Shown: positions 18,106-28,900, counted from the first letter of the stretch. The stretch: 47,157 bases of DNA from Bacteroidales bacterium (GCA_017634595.1 JAGBNC010000027.1:1-47157), one strand, 5' to 3'. The notes: generated by a model from the sequence alone, not told the origin. Numbers and translations are program-made.

Positions 18106-18645
18106 ATGATTGAAAGAAAGATAGTTTGGAGCGACGCAGCTAAAAGCGGTCTCGCATTGGGTGGGGTGTCAATCGCCTACATGCTTATCACCACCTTGCT
18201 GTCAATGATAAAAGGCGGCACAGCGGCATCAATTCTGGTTAATGTTTCGAGCGTCTTGCTCTGGGCCTTCAAGTTCATTCTCTGCATAAGGCTCATGAAG
18301 TTTTTCATGCAGAAGTTCGCCGGTGCACACGAGGGAGTGTCGAATAGCGACAGCTTCCGTTTCGGCACCGTCACGGCACTACTCTCAGCCCTGATATATT
18401 CAGCCTTTTTCCTTGCTTGGATCAGTTTTATCCAGCCGGACATGCTTGCCGAATCAATAGAGACAGCCAAAGCCGGATACGCAGATGCCCTTCCTGAGGC
18501 CCAGCTCGATGCAATGGACGACATGCTTGGCAAACTGCCTAACATCATGTTCTTCGTCAACCTGTTCTGGTGCTGGCTTTTCGGGACGGTGCTCGCAGCC
18601 ATATTCTCCCGCGAGATCCCTCCGCGCAACCCTTTTAAAGAATAA
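18106..18645 (+). CDS. DUF4199 integral membrane protein
   Basis: A 179-aa protein with membrane segments at about 13-33, 45-62, 82-105 and 147-167, and the motif FRFGTVTALLSALIYSAFF typical of DUF4199. Function is unknown; in Bacteroidota it is often encoded next to a polyprenyl-phosphate glycosyltransferase, as here (5-bp gap). ATG 18106 is chosen because the longer ORF reading from 18034 would run across the divergent promoter region. First gene of DUF4199-GT2-rpiB-truB. Confidence 0.82.
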   Translation: MIERKIVWSDAAKSGLALGGVSIAYMLITTLLSMIKGGTAASILVNVSSVLLWAFKFILCIRLMKFFMQKFAGAHEGVSNSDSFRFGTVTALLSALIYSAFFLAWISFIQPDMLAESIETAKAGYADALPEAQLDAMDDMLGKLPNIMFFVNLFWCWLFGTVLAAIFSREIPPRNPFKE

Positions 18646-18650
18646 GTGCC

Positions 18651-19601
18651 ATGGATATATCTGTAGTAGTTCCGCTCCTGAATGAGCGTGAGTCTCTTCC
18701 GGAGCTAACTTCCCGCATTGCTAAAGTCATGGCCGGCGAGGGCTTGAGTTATGAAATACTTCTCATCGACGACGGCAGCTCTGACGGCTCATGGGAGTGT
18801 ATCCAGTCACTCAGCCAGACCGACCCATGCGTCCACGGGATCCGTTTCCGCCGCAATTACGGCAAATCGGCTGCGCTGTTCTGCGGCTTCGAACGGGCAC
18901 AGGGCGACATAGTGGTGACCATGGATGCCGACCTCCAGGACGCTCCCGAAGAGATCCCCGAGATGAGGCGGATGATCATCGAAGAAGGCTACGACCTGGT
19001 GAGCGGATGGAAACGCCACCGCAAAGACAATGCTCTAACTAAGAACCTCCCATCCAAACTGTACAACGCCACAGCCAGGCGCATCACCGGCATCAAGCTG
19101 CACGATATGAACTGCGGCCTCAAAGCCTACCGCAGCGAAGTGGTAAAAAGCATCGAGGTTTACGGAGAGATGCACCGCTATATCCCCTATCTGGCCAAGA
19201 ATGCAGGCTTCACACGCATAGGAGAGAAAGAGGTTCATCATGAGAAACGCAAATACGGCAAGAGCAAGTTCGGGATGGAGCGGTTCATAAACGGTTTCCT
19301 CGATCTTCAGAGCCTCTGGTTCCTGAGCACTTTCGGCAAGAAGCCCATGCATTTCTTCGGCTACAGCGGCCTGTTGATGTTCCTTGTCGGCTTCGTCATG
19401 ACTATTTGGATCATCGTTGCCAAACTGGTACATCAGGCACAAGGCATCAAGTTCAGGGCGGTGACCGACCAGCCCCTGTTCTATCTTGCGCTGCTGGCCG
19501 TGGTACTGGGCGTAATGCTCTTCCTCGCGGGCCTTGTAGGAGAAATGATAGCTCGGTCCGCACCCGAACGCAACCACTACAACATCAAAGAAGAAATATG
19601 A
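18651..19601 (+). CDS. Family 2 glycosyltransferase, GtrB/DPM1-like
   Basis: A 316-aa membrane-anchored GT-A enzyme, probably transferring a sugar from a nucleotide donor to polyprenyl phosphate on the cytoplasmic face. The N-terminal catalytic domain has ISVVVPLLNERESLPEL, LIDDGSSDGSWE and the metal-binding DADLQDAPEEIP. The region HHEKRKYGKSKFG is typical of the undecaprenyl-phosphate glycosyltransferase group, and two C-terminal membrane segments follow (about 237-258 and 275-300). It overlaps rpiB by 4 bp. The sugar is not predictable. Confidence 0.9.
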   Translation: MDISVVVPLLNERESLPELTSRIAKVMAGEGLSYEILLIDDGSSDGSWECIQSLSQTDPCVHGIRFRRNYGKSAALFCGFERAQGDIVVTMDADLQDAPEEIPEMRRMIIEEGYDLVSGWKRHRKDNALTKNLPSKLYNATARRITGIKLHDMNCGLKAYRSEVVKSIEVYGEMHRYIPYLAKNAGFTRIGEKEVHHEKRKYGKSKFGMERFINGFLDLQSLWFLSTFGKKPMHFFGYSGLLMFLVGFVMTIWIIVAKLVHQAQGIKFRAVTDQPLFYLALLAVVLGVMLFLAGLVGEMIARSAPERNHYNIKEEI

Positions 19602-20029
19602 TTATAGGTATATGTAATGACCACGCTGGCGTGGAATACAAGAATCGTCTTGTCAAATATCTTAAAGGCAAAGGATACGAAGTGGTGAACTTCGGGACCG
19701 ATTCCGAGGACTCATGTGACTACGCCGACTTCGCTCACCCTCTGGCAGAAGCCGTCGAAAGCGGACGCGTAGATAAGGGCATTGCCCTGTGCGGCACCGG
19801 CAACGGCATGGCCATTACTCTCAACAAGCACCAGGGCATTCGTGCCGGGCTGGCATGGAACACCGCCATTGCCCATCTGGTCAAGGCCCACAACAACGCC
19901 AACGTACTTGTCATGCCGGCACGTTTTGCCAGCTACCGCATGGTGGTGTCTATGGTTCGTGAGTGGCTCGCTGCCGAGTTCGAAGGCGGCAGGCACGAGA
20001 GGCGAATTGCTAAAATTCCTGTCAGATAG
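19598..20029 (+). CDS. rpiB: Ribose-5-phosphate isomerase B
   Basis: Interconverts ribulose 5-phosphate and ribose 5-phosphate in the pentose phosphate pathway. A 143-aa RpiB/LacAB-type protein with CNDHAG (D8, H9), the catalytic-Cys motif LCGTGNGMAI (C65), NKHQGIRAGLAWN, and EGGRHERRI near the end, all matching RpiB. The ATG at 19598 overlaps the GT2 stop by 4 bp. A longer reading of the same frame from 19406 is inside the GT2 gene and is not used. Confidence 0.95.
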   Translation: MIIGICNDHAGVEYKNRLVKYLKGKGYEVVNFGTDSEDSCDYADFAHPLAEAVESGRVDKGIALCGTGNGMAITLNKHQGIRAGLAWNTAIAHLVKAHNNANVLVMPARFASYRMVVSMVREWLAAEFEGGRHERRIAKIPVR

Positions 20030-20049
20030 TATTCACCACGGCGGCAATT

Positions 20050-20862
20050 ATGTTCTCCCACGACATAGCAGATTACCCCGACGGTATCGTGCTGCCGGTG
20101 GACAAACCGTGGCGCTGGACCTCCGCTGACGTAATCCGTAAGATCAAATGGGCCGCCTGCCGGCACTTCGGCAAGAAAAACCTGAAAGTAGGGCACGCCG
20201 GCACGCTTGACCCGCTGGCGACAGGCATACTGCTGGTATGCATAGGGCCCGCCACACGTAGGGCCGAAGAACTCCAGGCCTCACCCAAAGAATATGTGGC
20301 AGGCATCTGTCTGGGCGCCACTACCCCATCATACGATCTTGAGAAAGATATTGACCGCATCTGCCCTCTTGATGGCGTAAGCGAGTCTTCACTTCGCGCG
20401 ATACTCCCCTCCTTCATGGGAGAGCAGCAGCAGGTGGCTCCCCTGTTCAGCGCCAAGTCGGTGGACGGAGTACGCGCCTACGAGACCGCCAGGCGCCTGC
20501 TGCGCCAAGCCCGTGAGAAGGGCGAGACCTTCGATCCGGGAGATGTACTGCAATCGTCCCTCATCAACATCTACGAGCTCGAGCTGCTCAGTTTCAGCGA
20601 CAGCTTCGACGCTCCCGAACCGGTCCTGGCCACTGAGGGACGCGGCCGCATAAATGTAGCCGACGTAAGGGGCCACGAGCTAAAACATGCATCGATACGA
20701 GTCGCCTGCTCCAAAGGCACATACATCCGCGCCCTCGCCCGCGACCTTGGCGAGGCCTTGGGCAGCGGCGCCTTCCTGGGCTCGCTCCGCCGGACCGCCA
20801 ACGGCGGCTTCACCGAATCGGACATCATCTCCCTGGACGAAGCATTGGAGATGCTGGGTTGA
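20050..20862 (+). CDS. truB: tRNA pseudouridine(55) synthase TruB
   Basis: Makes pseudouridine 55 in the T-loop of tRNAs. The 270-aa protein has the start-proximal LPVDKPWRWTSADVIRKIK, the catalytic motif GHAGTLDPLATG (Asp54), and the later CSKGTYIRALARDLGEAL and GGFTESDIISLDEAL. A loop of about 20 residues (EPVLATEGRGRINVADVRG) separates core segments. Last gene of its operon, followed by a hairpin terminator. Confidence 0.95.
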   Translation: MFSHDIADYPDGIVLPVDKPWRWTSADVIRKIKWAACRHFGKKNLKVGHAGTLDPLATGILLVCIGPATRRAEELQASPKEYVAGICLGATTPSYDLEKDIDRICPLDGVSESSLRAILPSFMGEQQQVAPLFSAKSVDGVRAYETARRLLRQAREKGETFDPGDVLQSSLINIYELELLSFSDSFDAPEPVLATEGRGRINVADVRGHELKHASIRVACSKGTYIRALARDLGEALGSGAFLGSLRRTANGGFTESDIISLDEALEMLG

Positions 20863-20884
20863 GTTTCAAGTCACATAATAACTA

Positions 20885-20915
20885 ATCAGGGCGGTCCTTA
20901 TCGGATCGCCCTGAT
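20885..20915. terminator. Bidirectional hairpin between convergent truB and the repeat-lipoprotein operon
   Basis: ATCAGGGCGGTCC pairs with GGATCGCCCTGAT (13 bp with one G-U) around TTATC. The U-tract is weak on both strands, so efficiency is uncertain, but the position between converging genes supports a terminator role. Confidence 0.7.
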
Positions 20916-20937
20916 ATATTAGGAAGCTTATAATCAA

Positions 20938-23211
20938 TTACTTGATTACAAAGTTGATTGTATGGTTGGAATCATTGGCCTTTCCGTAGATGTTATCAGC
21001 GGAGGCAGGAGTTCCATTGATGCTGCCAGAAACCTCGATGGGGCTGTCAGCAGAGCCAAGGACAACAGTCTTGGAAGTACCGTTGAAGTAACCAACAACC
21101 ATACCCATACGGTCTGCATCGTAGGTAGGAACGGTGATCTTGCAATTAACCTTGCATCCGGTAGCTGTATTATGGTCAACATTGCCCAAGTTACCGATAA
21201 GACCGCCGACACCACCTGTTAAATCGACCTTGGTAATCACCTCGCCACCAGCGATGCAGCCGGTGATTGCGTGTCCCTGTGAGTGGAATGCACAAAGGGA
21301 CCCAATGGCAGAACCGACATTCGCTGACTCGAGGGTGACAATACCCTGGTTCTCGCTATTCTCGATAACACCGGTACCACCTTCAATACCACCGATACGG
21401 CACTTCATGACGCCGCGTCCTGTGATCTTGCCCTTATTGACGCAACCATTAACGGAAGTACCGGTCACAGGCTTCTCTTGACCAGGCCAGCCGACGATAC
21501 CGCCGATAGCAGAGTTGGACTTATGAGCGTCACTGTCAACAGTAACGTTACCCTCATTCACGCAGTTGATGTAGCTGGTGTTGGAGAACACATCGGTAGA
21601 ATTGGTGAACTCATAGTCACCACCGCCGATACCGCCGACACAAACGATAAACTCGTAAGGAATCTCAGTGCCAGGATTGCTGTTCTTAAGAGAGACGTTC
21701 ACATCACCATAGTTGTGGCAGTCTGTCACAGCACCGCAAGGAGAGCCGACAATACCGCCCATCTGGTTACGGTTAAGGTTCGCAGACAGATCGGTTTCAG
21801 CAGCAGTAAGCTTATAATCAACGACACCATGGTTCTCGCACTTTGACATGGAGAAGCCGGGAGCGCCATAAGCTACAACACCTCCGATAGTAGGAAGTGC
21901 TCCTGTAGCCTCGACCACAACCACTTTGCCAGTAATGTTCTTGGCCTGGAAGGAAATATCACCCTTGTTGTTGCAATCGTTAACAGCAGCGGCCTGATAT
22001 CCAACGATACCGGCAACACCCACAGCAACGGTAGGACCATTAACCAATACAGACACTTTACCTTCGTTGATACAGCCGGAGATTTCTCCGCTGGACTGTC
22101 CGGCAATCGCTGCTACGAGAGCAGGATCTGCCACTGCATCAGCAACCATAGCTACCTTTGCTTTGTTGGTGACGCCGGAGATAGTTCCCTGGTTGTCACC
22201 AGCAATGATACCGAAGAACGGCACCTCGGGAGCGAACTCGCAGCTGGCGTCGATGACCACATTCTTAACAGTTCCGGACAAGGTGTTAAAGAGAGGCTTG
22301 CCGCTCTTGAGGCCCTTGATCGCGTGGCCCTTGCCGTCAAGCGTACCCTTGAAGCTTTCAACTGAAGGAACAGCAACGCCGGAGAGGTCGATATCGGCCT
22401 CGAGGGTGTACTGGCTGGAGGAACTTGCAAGCACGGCCTCTGTGGTAAGGAACTCCACGAAGTCGCTGACCTTGCTCATCTGAGGATTGAACTTGCTGGG
22501 CTCGAGAGTGGTGACAGATCCGGTAGTATAATCGGACTCTTCCTCACCCTTGACAGCCTTGACACGGATGTCATAGTTCGTCTTTGCTACAAGGCCCTCA
22601 ACATCATAAGAAGTATTCGCAGTCGGGACTTTCTCCCAGTCGCCTGAAGAAGCGGGCTTGTACTCGAACACATAGCTGTCAGCAAACGGCACAGCATCCC
22701 ATGATGCCTTGAAACCGGTCTCGGCGACATTGGATGTCTTGATGCTGGCGGGGGCGCCGAACTTAGCCTCCATGGTGCCTGTACCTACACAGACAGCAAG
22801 AGGGGCAGATTCAGAGCCGAGATATGTCCAGTTGGAGAAATAGTATCCAGGGTAGTTGGCTCTGATACGGGCATAGTAGAACGCACCGGCCTTGATATCC
22901 TTGGTCACGACGGCTGAAGTCTCAGGGACTGCAACTATTGTAATAGATGTGCCGTTGACAACATCTTTGACAGAGATATCACCGGTAAGCTCGATGGTGT
23001 AAGATGTAGCACCGGCAGCGACGGCCTGTGCGGCATCCCAGGTAAAACCGGCAGATTTAGCTCCGGAAGCAGCTGCATCATAGCTGAACGATGAGACTGC
23101 GGGCTTGCTGGAATCCAAGCCTCCGGGGATACTCTGATAGGGGTTCTCCTGCTGACAAGCGGCAAGTGCAAACAAGCAAGCCGCTACAGTCATTATCTTA
23201 TAATTCTTCAT
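20938..23211 (-). CDS. Surface lipoprotein with fibronectin-III-like domains and GLUG-like repeats (paralogue 1)
   Basis: A 757-aa lipoprotein; LAAC gives lipidated Cys19. Residues about 35-150 and 152-240 look like two FN3-like beta sandwiches (ASWDAVPFADSYVFEYKPAS; VEGLVAKTNYDIRVKAV). From about 250 onward there are some eight repeats of the form GGIVG-x(5-15)-C-x-N-x-G-x-(V/I), such as CNNKGDISF and CHNYGDVNV, resembling GLUG repeats of a right-handed beta-solenoid. There is no recognisable enzyme motif, so a binding role at the cell surface is the likely function. It is the second gene of a two-gene leftward operon, 10 bp after its paralogue, divergent from susC. Confidence 0.82.
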   Translation of the reverse strand: MKNYKIMTVAACLFALAACQQENPYQSIPGGLDSSKPAVSSFSYDAAASGAKSAGFTWDAAQAVAAGATSYTIELTGDISVKDVVNGTSITIVAVPETSAVVTKDIKAGAFYYARIRANYPGYYFSNWTYLGSESAPLAVCVGTGTMEAKFGAPASIKTSNVAETGFKASWDAVPFADSYVFEYKPASSGDWEKVPTANTSYDVEGLVAKTNYDIRVKAVKGEEESDYTTGSVTTLEPSKFNPQMSKVSDFVEFLTTEAVLASSSSQYTLEADIDLSGVAVPSVESFKGTLDGKGHAIKGLKSGKPLFNTLSGTVKNVVIDASCEFAPEVPFFGIIAGDNQGTISGVTNKAKVAMVADAVADPALVAAIAGQSSGEISGCINEGKVSVLVNGPTVAVGVAGIVGYQAAAVNDCNNKGDISFQAKNITGKVVVVEATGALPTIGGVVAYGAPGFSMSKCENHGVVDYKLTAAETDLSANLNRNQMGGIVGSPCGAVTDCHNYGDVNVSLKNSNPGTEIPYEFIVCVGGIGGGDYEFTNSTDVFSNTSYINCVNEGNVTVDSDAHKSNSAIGGIVGWPGQEKPVTGTSVNGCVNKGKITGRGVMKCRIGGIEGGTGVIENSENQGIVTLESANVGSAIGSLCAFHSQGHAITGCIAGGEVITKVDLTGGVGGLIGNLGNVDHNTATGCKVNCKITVPTYDADRMGMVVGYFNGTSKTVVLGSADSPIEVSGSINGTPASADNIYGKANDSNHTINFVIK

Positions 23212-23221
23212 ATCTCTTTAA

Positions 23222-25624
23222 TTAATTGTAATCACCGCCGCACATATCTGCAGTTGTCACAGCATTCGTTGCGGTATAGGTAATCTTACCTGTGTTGGAG
23301 CAATCAGTGAATGTGAGCTCAATACCACTCTTCTTGCAGCCGACTATACCACCAAGGCAGCTGGTATAAGACTTGGGCTGAGGAGTGCTGGACACCATAT
23401 CGATGTCGCCGCTGTTGACACACTTGGTGAAAGCAACGCTGCCTGCTGAGCTGGCATCAGCTACGATACCGCCCATGAAGTTACGCCAGTTGGGCTTGCC
23501 GTTGGTCTGGATACTATTCTGGACGAGTTTGAGGACACCCTTGTTGGTGCAGCCGCTTACAGCATATTTGCAACCACCGGCAATACCACCGAGACGGTTG
23601 ATTGCGGTAGGACAAGTCACGGTAACAGCATTGTTGTTGGCGCAGTCAACGATAGTACCGCTCACATAGCCGAACACACCGCCATAATAAGAGTTAGGAG
23701 TCTCGGTGATGGTGCCGAGGGTAAGGTTAAGGTCGACATTGTTGGTGCACTTTTCAAACACCACGCTGCCGTCGGACACATAGGGACCTGCAGAGGCGAT
23801 AACGCCAGCGAAGCAACCGGAAGCAATATTGCCAGCACCCCTGTTGCCTGCAGTACCACCGGCAAAGAGTGCAGTAGCACCTATCTTGCCATAGTTATGG
23901 CACTCAGAAGCACCCTGGGTCACTGTGCCGCCGACACCGGCGACGCGGGGACATGTCCAGGTGTTTGAATCAGAATCACAAAGAATACTGACTTCACCCT
24001 TGTTTGTACAGTTCTTCAAAGAACCTTCGACATAGCCGACTACACCACCGATATTAGGGTAAGCACCGGAGCCGCCACTGATATAATGCATGCTCACATT
24101 ACCTTCGTTTGAGCAGTTTTCAACCACGCCGTAGTTGCCAGGGGTCTCTTTAGCTGAAGGAGTACCTCCAACTACACCACCAACATAGAAGTAAACGGCA
24201 GTGCCATATTCCACACTGACATTGCCAGTGTTGGTGCAATTGGCAACCATAGATTTGCCGGCCTCACCGTCATACATACCTACGACTCCGCCGAAACAAT
24301 GATAGGTTCCGGAACCGGGCTCATCAACGCTGAGAGCCACCTTACCAGAATTTGAGCAGCCTTTAACTACACCGGAGGTATAACCTACAAGACCGCCCCA
24401 GTTGCAACTTTCCTTGGGGAGAGTAGCATATTTAACTTCTACGGGAGCTGCATTTGAACAGTTCTCAACCGAGCCAAGGTTCGTGCCGACAAGAACACCG
24501 TAATTAGTTGATGCAGCAGGTTCGGGGAAGGTTACAGAGCAATCTTTGTCGAAGACAACGCCTGAAATGGCGGCACTTTCAGAGGTAGCGCCAATAAGAC
24601 TGTTCTCTAACTTGACAGCAGAGAAAGTGACATCTTTGAAGCTGCCGCTCACGGCTCCGAAGAGGTTGCCGGGAATGGTTGCATTTTTGATGACGTGCTT
24701 CTTTCCGTCGAATTTACCGGCGAATGCTTCAATCGCGGGAAGCTCGGCTCCGCCGAGATCGATATCCTTCTCAAGGGTGTAAGAATCAGTAGCACTTGCA
24801 GTTGCAGCAATGCTGCTGACGAACATCATGAACTGATCTTTATCCTCAATATTAGGCTGGAAAGCAGGCTTCTCAGGAGTAGTAATGCTGGCTGTAGTAT
24901 AATCGGTGTATTCCTTATTACCGTCAGCAACGCGATATGCACGAACACGCACATCATAGGAAGTCTTCTCGGAGAGCTCTGTAATCTCAGCCTGTGCTCC
25001 AGTAGTCTCGGCGAGTTTGGTCCAGTTACTGTCGGAGCTCTTCTTCCACTCGGGAGCGTATCCGTCAGCCTTGCCGACCATCGACCAAGAAGCAGTTATC
25101 TTGCTATAAGCAGGAGCGGAGAGTTTAAGCTCTTTGGGAGCACTGAAAGACATGGCAAGGAGACCGTGGCCGACACTGATGCAAGCCAGATCGTCGCCGT
25201 CTTTGAGCACAGTCCAATCTGAATAAACGGAACGGGGATAGTTAGCCCTGATGCGAGCATAATAACGGTCATACTCTTTAAGTCCAGAGAATATGGTTCC
25301 GTCGGTAACAGCTGCATCGGCTTGAATGGTCTGGCCCTGCGGAGTATCTTTGTACATACTCACCTCAGGTTTGTACATCGTAGCATCGGAGAAATCTTCT
25401 TGCTTTGCAAGCTGCACGGAGAAAGAAGTCGCTCCAGCCTTCAAGGCCTGCTCCGGATTCCAAACCAGCGAGACGGATGTCGTAGAGGACATGGTCTCAT
25501 CATAAGCGAAGTCCGTTACGCCAGCTTTCGACTTGTCAATGCCGGTGATGACTTCTTTCTGGGCACAGCCAGCAAGAAGGGCGGCAGACATTGCAGCGGC
25601 GATCAGGATTTTGAATGATTTCAT
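23222..25624 (-). CDS. Surface lipoprotein with fibronectin-III-like domains and GLUG-like repeats (paralogue 2)
   Basis: An 800-aa lipoprotein; LLAGC gives lipidated Cys20. It shares the architecture of the 20938-23211 product: a first FN3-like domain with YYARIRANYP, a second with KTSYDVRVRAYRVADGN, an IDLGG...AFAGKFDGKKHVIKN segment, then many GGVVG...C.N.GNVS repeats to the C-terminus (GGIVGCKKSGIELTFTDC). The common block (A)RIRANYP and the identical order of parts show tandem duplication. A near-consensus promoter lies upstream. It may be a surface binder working with the divergent SusC/SusD pair, which is inferred only from position. Confidence 0.82.
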   Translation of the reverse strand: MKSFKILIAAAMSAALLAGCAQKEVITGIDKSKAGVTDFAYDETMSSTTSVSLVWNPEQALKAGATSFSVQLAKQEDFSDATMYKPEVSMYKDTPQGQTIQADAAVTDGTIFSGLKEYDRYYARIRANYPRSVYSDWTVLKDGDDLACISVGHGLLAMSFSAPKELKLSAPAYSKITASWSMVGKADGYAPEWKKSSDSNWTKLAETTGAQAEITELSEKTSYDVRVRAYRVADGNKEYTDYTTASITTPEKPAFQPNIEDKDQFMMFVSSIAATASATDSYTLEKDIDLGGAELPAIEAFAGKFDGKKHVIKNATIPGNLFGAVSGSFKDVTFSAVKLENSLIGATSESAAISGVVFDKDCSVTFPEPAASTNYGVLVGTNLGSVENCSNAAPVEVKYATLPKESCNWGGLVGYTSGVVKGCSNSGKVALSVDEPGSGTYHCFGGVVGMYDGEAGKSMVANCTNTGNVSVEYGTAVYFYVGGVVGGTPSAKETPGNYGVVENCSNEGNVSMHYISGGSGAYPNIGGVVGYVEGSLKNCTNKGEVSILCDSDSNTWTCPRVAGVGGTVTQGASECHNYGKIGATALFAGGTAGNRGAGNIASGCFAGVIASAGPYVSDGSVVFEKCTNNVDLNLTLGTITETPNSYYGGVFGYVSGTIVDCANNNAVTVTCPTAINRLGGIAGGCKYAVSGCTNKGVLKLVQNSIQTNGKPNWRNFMGGIVADASSAGSVAFTKCVNSGDIDMVSSTPQPKSYTSCLGGIVGCKKSGIELTFTDCSNTGKITYTATNAVTTADMCGGDYN

Positions 25625-25741
25625 ACTGAATTGTTTGTGTTATAGTTAAAACAATGATAAGTTAACGCCTCTCATTGGGGCGCCTTTGACAAACAATCCT
25701 TTTTCAGCCGGCCTTCCGGCCGTTCGTCTGACTTGCAGTTA

Positions 25742-25771
25742 CAAAGATAACCATTTTTAGTTATTTCTCAA
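25742..25771 (-). promoter_or_regulatory. Promoter of the repeat-lipoprotein operon, in a 356-bp divergent intergenic region
   Basis: Leftward, (A)TTG at 25771-25769, an exact 19-nt spacer and TATCTTTG at 25749-25742 match the Bacteroidota promoter, giving a leader of about 110 nt before ATG 25624. The rest of 25625-25980 is A/T-rich. A possible rightward -7 box for susC (TATTTTTG, 25823-25830) has only TTTT at the -33 position. No regulator gene or obvious operator palindrome is present. Confidence 0.6.
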
Positions 25772-25980
25772 TAAAACGTAAGGTTTTTTTACAATACTAT
25801 TTTAATTTATAAAATTTTGATTTATTTTTGCCTTGTTGTTCACAAAACTGACCGTTTTTTATTAAAGATTTTTAAAAAAGGAAACTAACCAAATTTTATC
25901 ACTCCTTTGAAAACCATCTGATTTTCAGCAGCATATCGTCCTGGCTTGCAAGATTCTAATTTAATAACTAAGGACCATTT

Positions 25981-28900
25981 ATGATGAAAATCACGATTCC
26001 CAGAAGATTTGCGCTGGCTCTTATCGCCCTCTTTGCAGGACTGAGCGCCTTCGCACAGACTTCTACGATTACCGGTGTGGTACGCGATTCGGCAGGTGAA
26101 CCCATTGTTGGTGCCGCCGTTATGGTAAAAGGCACTACAACCGGTGTTATGACAAATGCCGATGGCTCCTATTCAATCAGGGCCAACAGCGATGCTGTAC
26201 TCGTGTGCCAACTTTTCGGCTACAAGAACGCTGAAGAGCTTGTGAACGGTCGCAGCAAAATTGATTTCACCCTCGCCGACGATACCGAGATGCTCGAAGC
26301 AACCGTCGTCGTGGGTTACGGTACCTTGAAAAAGACCCAGCTCGTAGGTTCTGTCGAGAACCTCGACGGTTCGAAGGTCGCCGACCGTCCTAACGCCAAC
26401 CTCGCCCGTTCACTTCAGGGCCAGGTAGCAGGTTTGAACATTATCCAGACCGACGGTAAGGCGAACCACTCAGGTAACGTTTACATCCGTACCAACTCGC
26501 ACAAGTACACTACACGTGCATCAATGACCAGCGGCTCCGGCGGATCCTATTCACTGGGTTCCGGCGACGGTAGCGCTCTGGTGCTCATTGACGGTGTGGA
26601 AGGCAGCCTCGGCAACGTCAACCCTTCCGACATCGAGACCGTGGCCGTGCTCAAGGATGCTTCCTCTGCAGCCATCTACGGTGCCCGTGCGTATAACGGT
26701 GTGATCTTGGTTACGACCAAGGAGGCAAAAGGCGATAAATTCTCCATTTCCTACAACGGTTCCTATTCTTACAATGACCGTACAGTCAAGTGGGAAGACA
26801 ATATCGTCACCGACGGTCTCACCTGGTTGGAAGCATTCTACGACTTCTTCCAGGGCGACTCAGTGACCCCTACCGCCGCAGGTAAAATGCCTTCACAGAT
26901 CAACACTTGGAAATTCAACGACGGCTATCTGGACACCTTCCGTCAGAGGCGTATCGCAGGCAACTACGAAGTCTTCGACGATTCATCAGGCGTGTACCAG
27001 TACTACGGTTCCACCAACTGGCTGCCCCTCTTCTACAAGAGAGCTACAGACAATACCACCCACGACATCAGCGTGAGAGGATCTTCAAAGAAGATTAGCT
27101 ACTCACTTACTGGACGTTTCTTCACCCAGTCCGGTCTGTACAAGATCGGTGACGATGACTACAACCAGTTCAATATCCGTTCGAAAGTACGTCTCAAGGT
27201 AACGGACTGGCTCAGCATCACCAACAACACTTCCCTCTTCCGCACCAACCAGAAGCAGTCTATGTTCACCACTGGTTCAGTGCTTGGAAAGCAGATCGAC
27301 CAGCACGGACAGCCTATCGGTATTCCTGTCAACCCTAACGGGACCTACTCCCTGTTTGCTGCCAAGACCGGTTTCGCATCCTTCCTCGAAGGCAACACCG
27401 GCCAGACCGATGCCAACACCACTGTGGTAACCACCACCGGTGCAACAGTCACTTTCCTTAAGGACGTTCTCAAATTCGATGCAGACTTCTCATATAAGGC
27501 TGTCCGCCGCTGGAGAGAGCGTTACCGCGCACCTCTTGATTTCTACCTGTCCGACTCATCTGTTACCCACTATGTACCTCAGGCAAGTTCATACAAGAGC
27601 CGCTGGACATATGACACCGATTATATCACAGCCAATGCTTACTTCACCTTCACTCCCAAGCTTGGTGAGAATCATGAGCTGAACCTGGTTGCCGGTGCCA
27701 ACTTTGAAAACTACGACTACGACCGCTTCTATCTGCAGCGCAGGGGCATGATCTTCCCTGACAAGTACGAGAGCTACGAGATGTATGACGCTCTTGAGAC
27801 AATTCTCATTGAGCAGAACCGCAACTCCTATGGTAACATCGGTTTCTTCGGCCGTGCCAACTATACTCTCCTCAAGCGCTACATCCTTGAGCTTGCAGCC
27901 CGTTACGACGGTGCATCCCGTTTCCCTTCAAGCAGCCGCTGGGGTTTCTTCCCTTCCATGTCGCTTGGTTGGAGAGTGAGCGAGGAGCCTTGGATGAAGT
28001 GGAGCCGCAGCTGGCTTGACAACTTCAAGATCCGTGCAAACTGGGGAACCCTCGGCAATGGTACTTCCGGAGTCTATGACTTCCTCGAGCTCATCAGAAT
28101 CGACAAGACCGGCGTCCTCTTCGACGGCGCCAAGAACAACTATACCGGAGCTCCTAACGTAGTTCCCGAGAGCCTTACCTGGGAGCGTTGTACCACTTAT
28201 GACGTAGGTCTGGACGCCGACTTCCTCGGCAACAGGCTGTCTTTCTCCGGCGACTGGTTCCTTAGGGACACCAAGGACGTTATCACCAGTGGTCCTCAGC
28301 TTCCTGCAGTCTTCGGCGCAAGCGCTCCTAAGGGCAACTTCTCACGCTTCGAGGACCGTGGCTGGGAGCTCACCCTTGCATGGAAAGACCAGTTCAAGCT
28401 TGCTGGAAAGGACTTCCGCTATTCAGTTCAGGGACGTATGTGGGACACCAAGACCACCGTCAAGGAGTTCACGACCATCGTAGAGAATCCTCTGGGACTC
28501 TATGCCGGCAAGGAACTCGGTGAGATCTGGGGTTTCCGTACCGACGGTATTTTCCGCAACAACATTGAGGCTCAGAACTGGGCTACCGATACATTCCATA
28601 AGAATGGTTCCAACTTCGCAGAGTATGCAGGTGACCTCAGGTTCATCGATATCGACGGTGACGGCGACATCAACTACGGCCTCGGTACCATGCAGGATCA
28701 TGGCGACCTTGAGGTTATCGGTAATGAAACTCCCCGTTACATGTACGGCTTCAACTTCGACTTCAGCTGGAACGGAATCGGCCTCAGCCTGTTCTTCCAG
28801 GGCGTCGGCAAGCGTGATTGGTATCCTGATACCGAGACCGCATTCTTCTGGGGTTCATACAACCGTCCTTACTGTCCTTATCTGAACGTTAACCAGATCG

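Noticed and set aside
20938-25624. Regular repeats that could suggest a CRISPR array or DNA satellite
   Set aside because: The periodicity is at the protein level (GGIVG...C.N.G repeats) in intact reading frames; DNA units are not identical and there are no spacers or cas genes anywhere in the window.
25625-25980. A regulator or sigma/anti-sigma signal controlling susC
   Set aside because: No ORF of useful length, no operator palindrome, and SusC lacks the N-terminal signalling extension, so transcriptional control cannot be assigned from the window.
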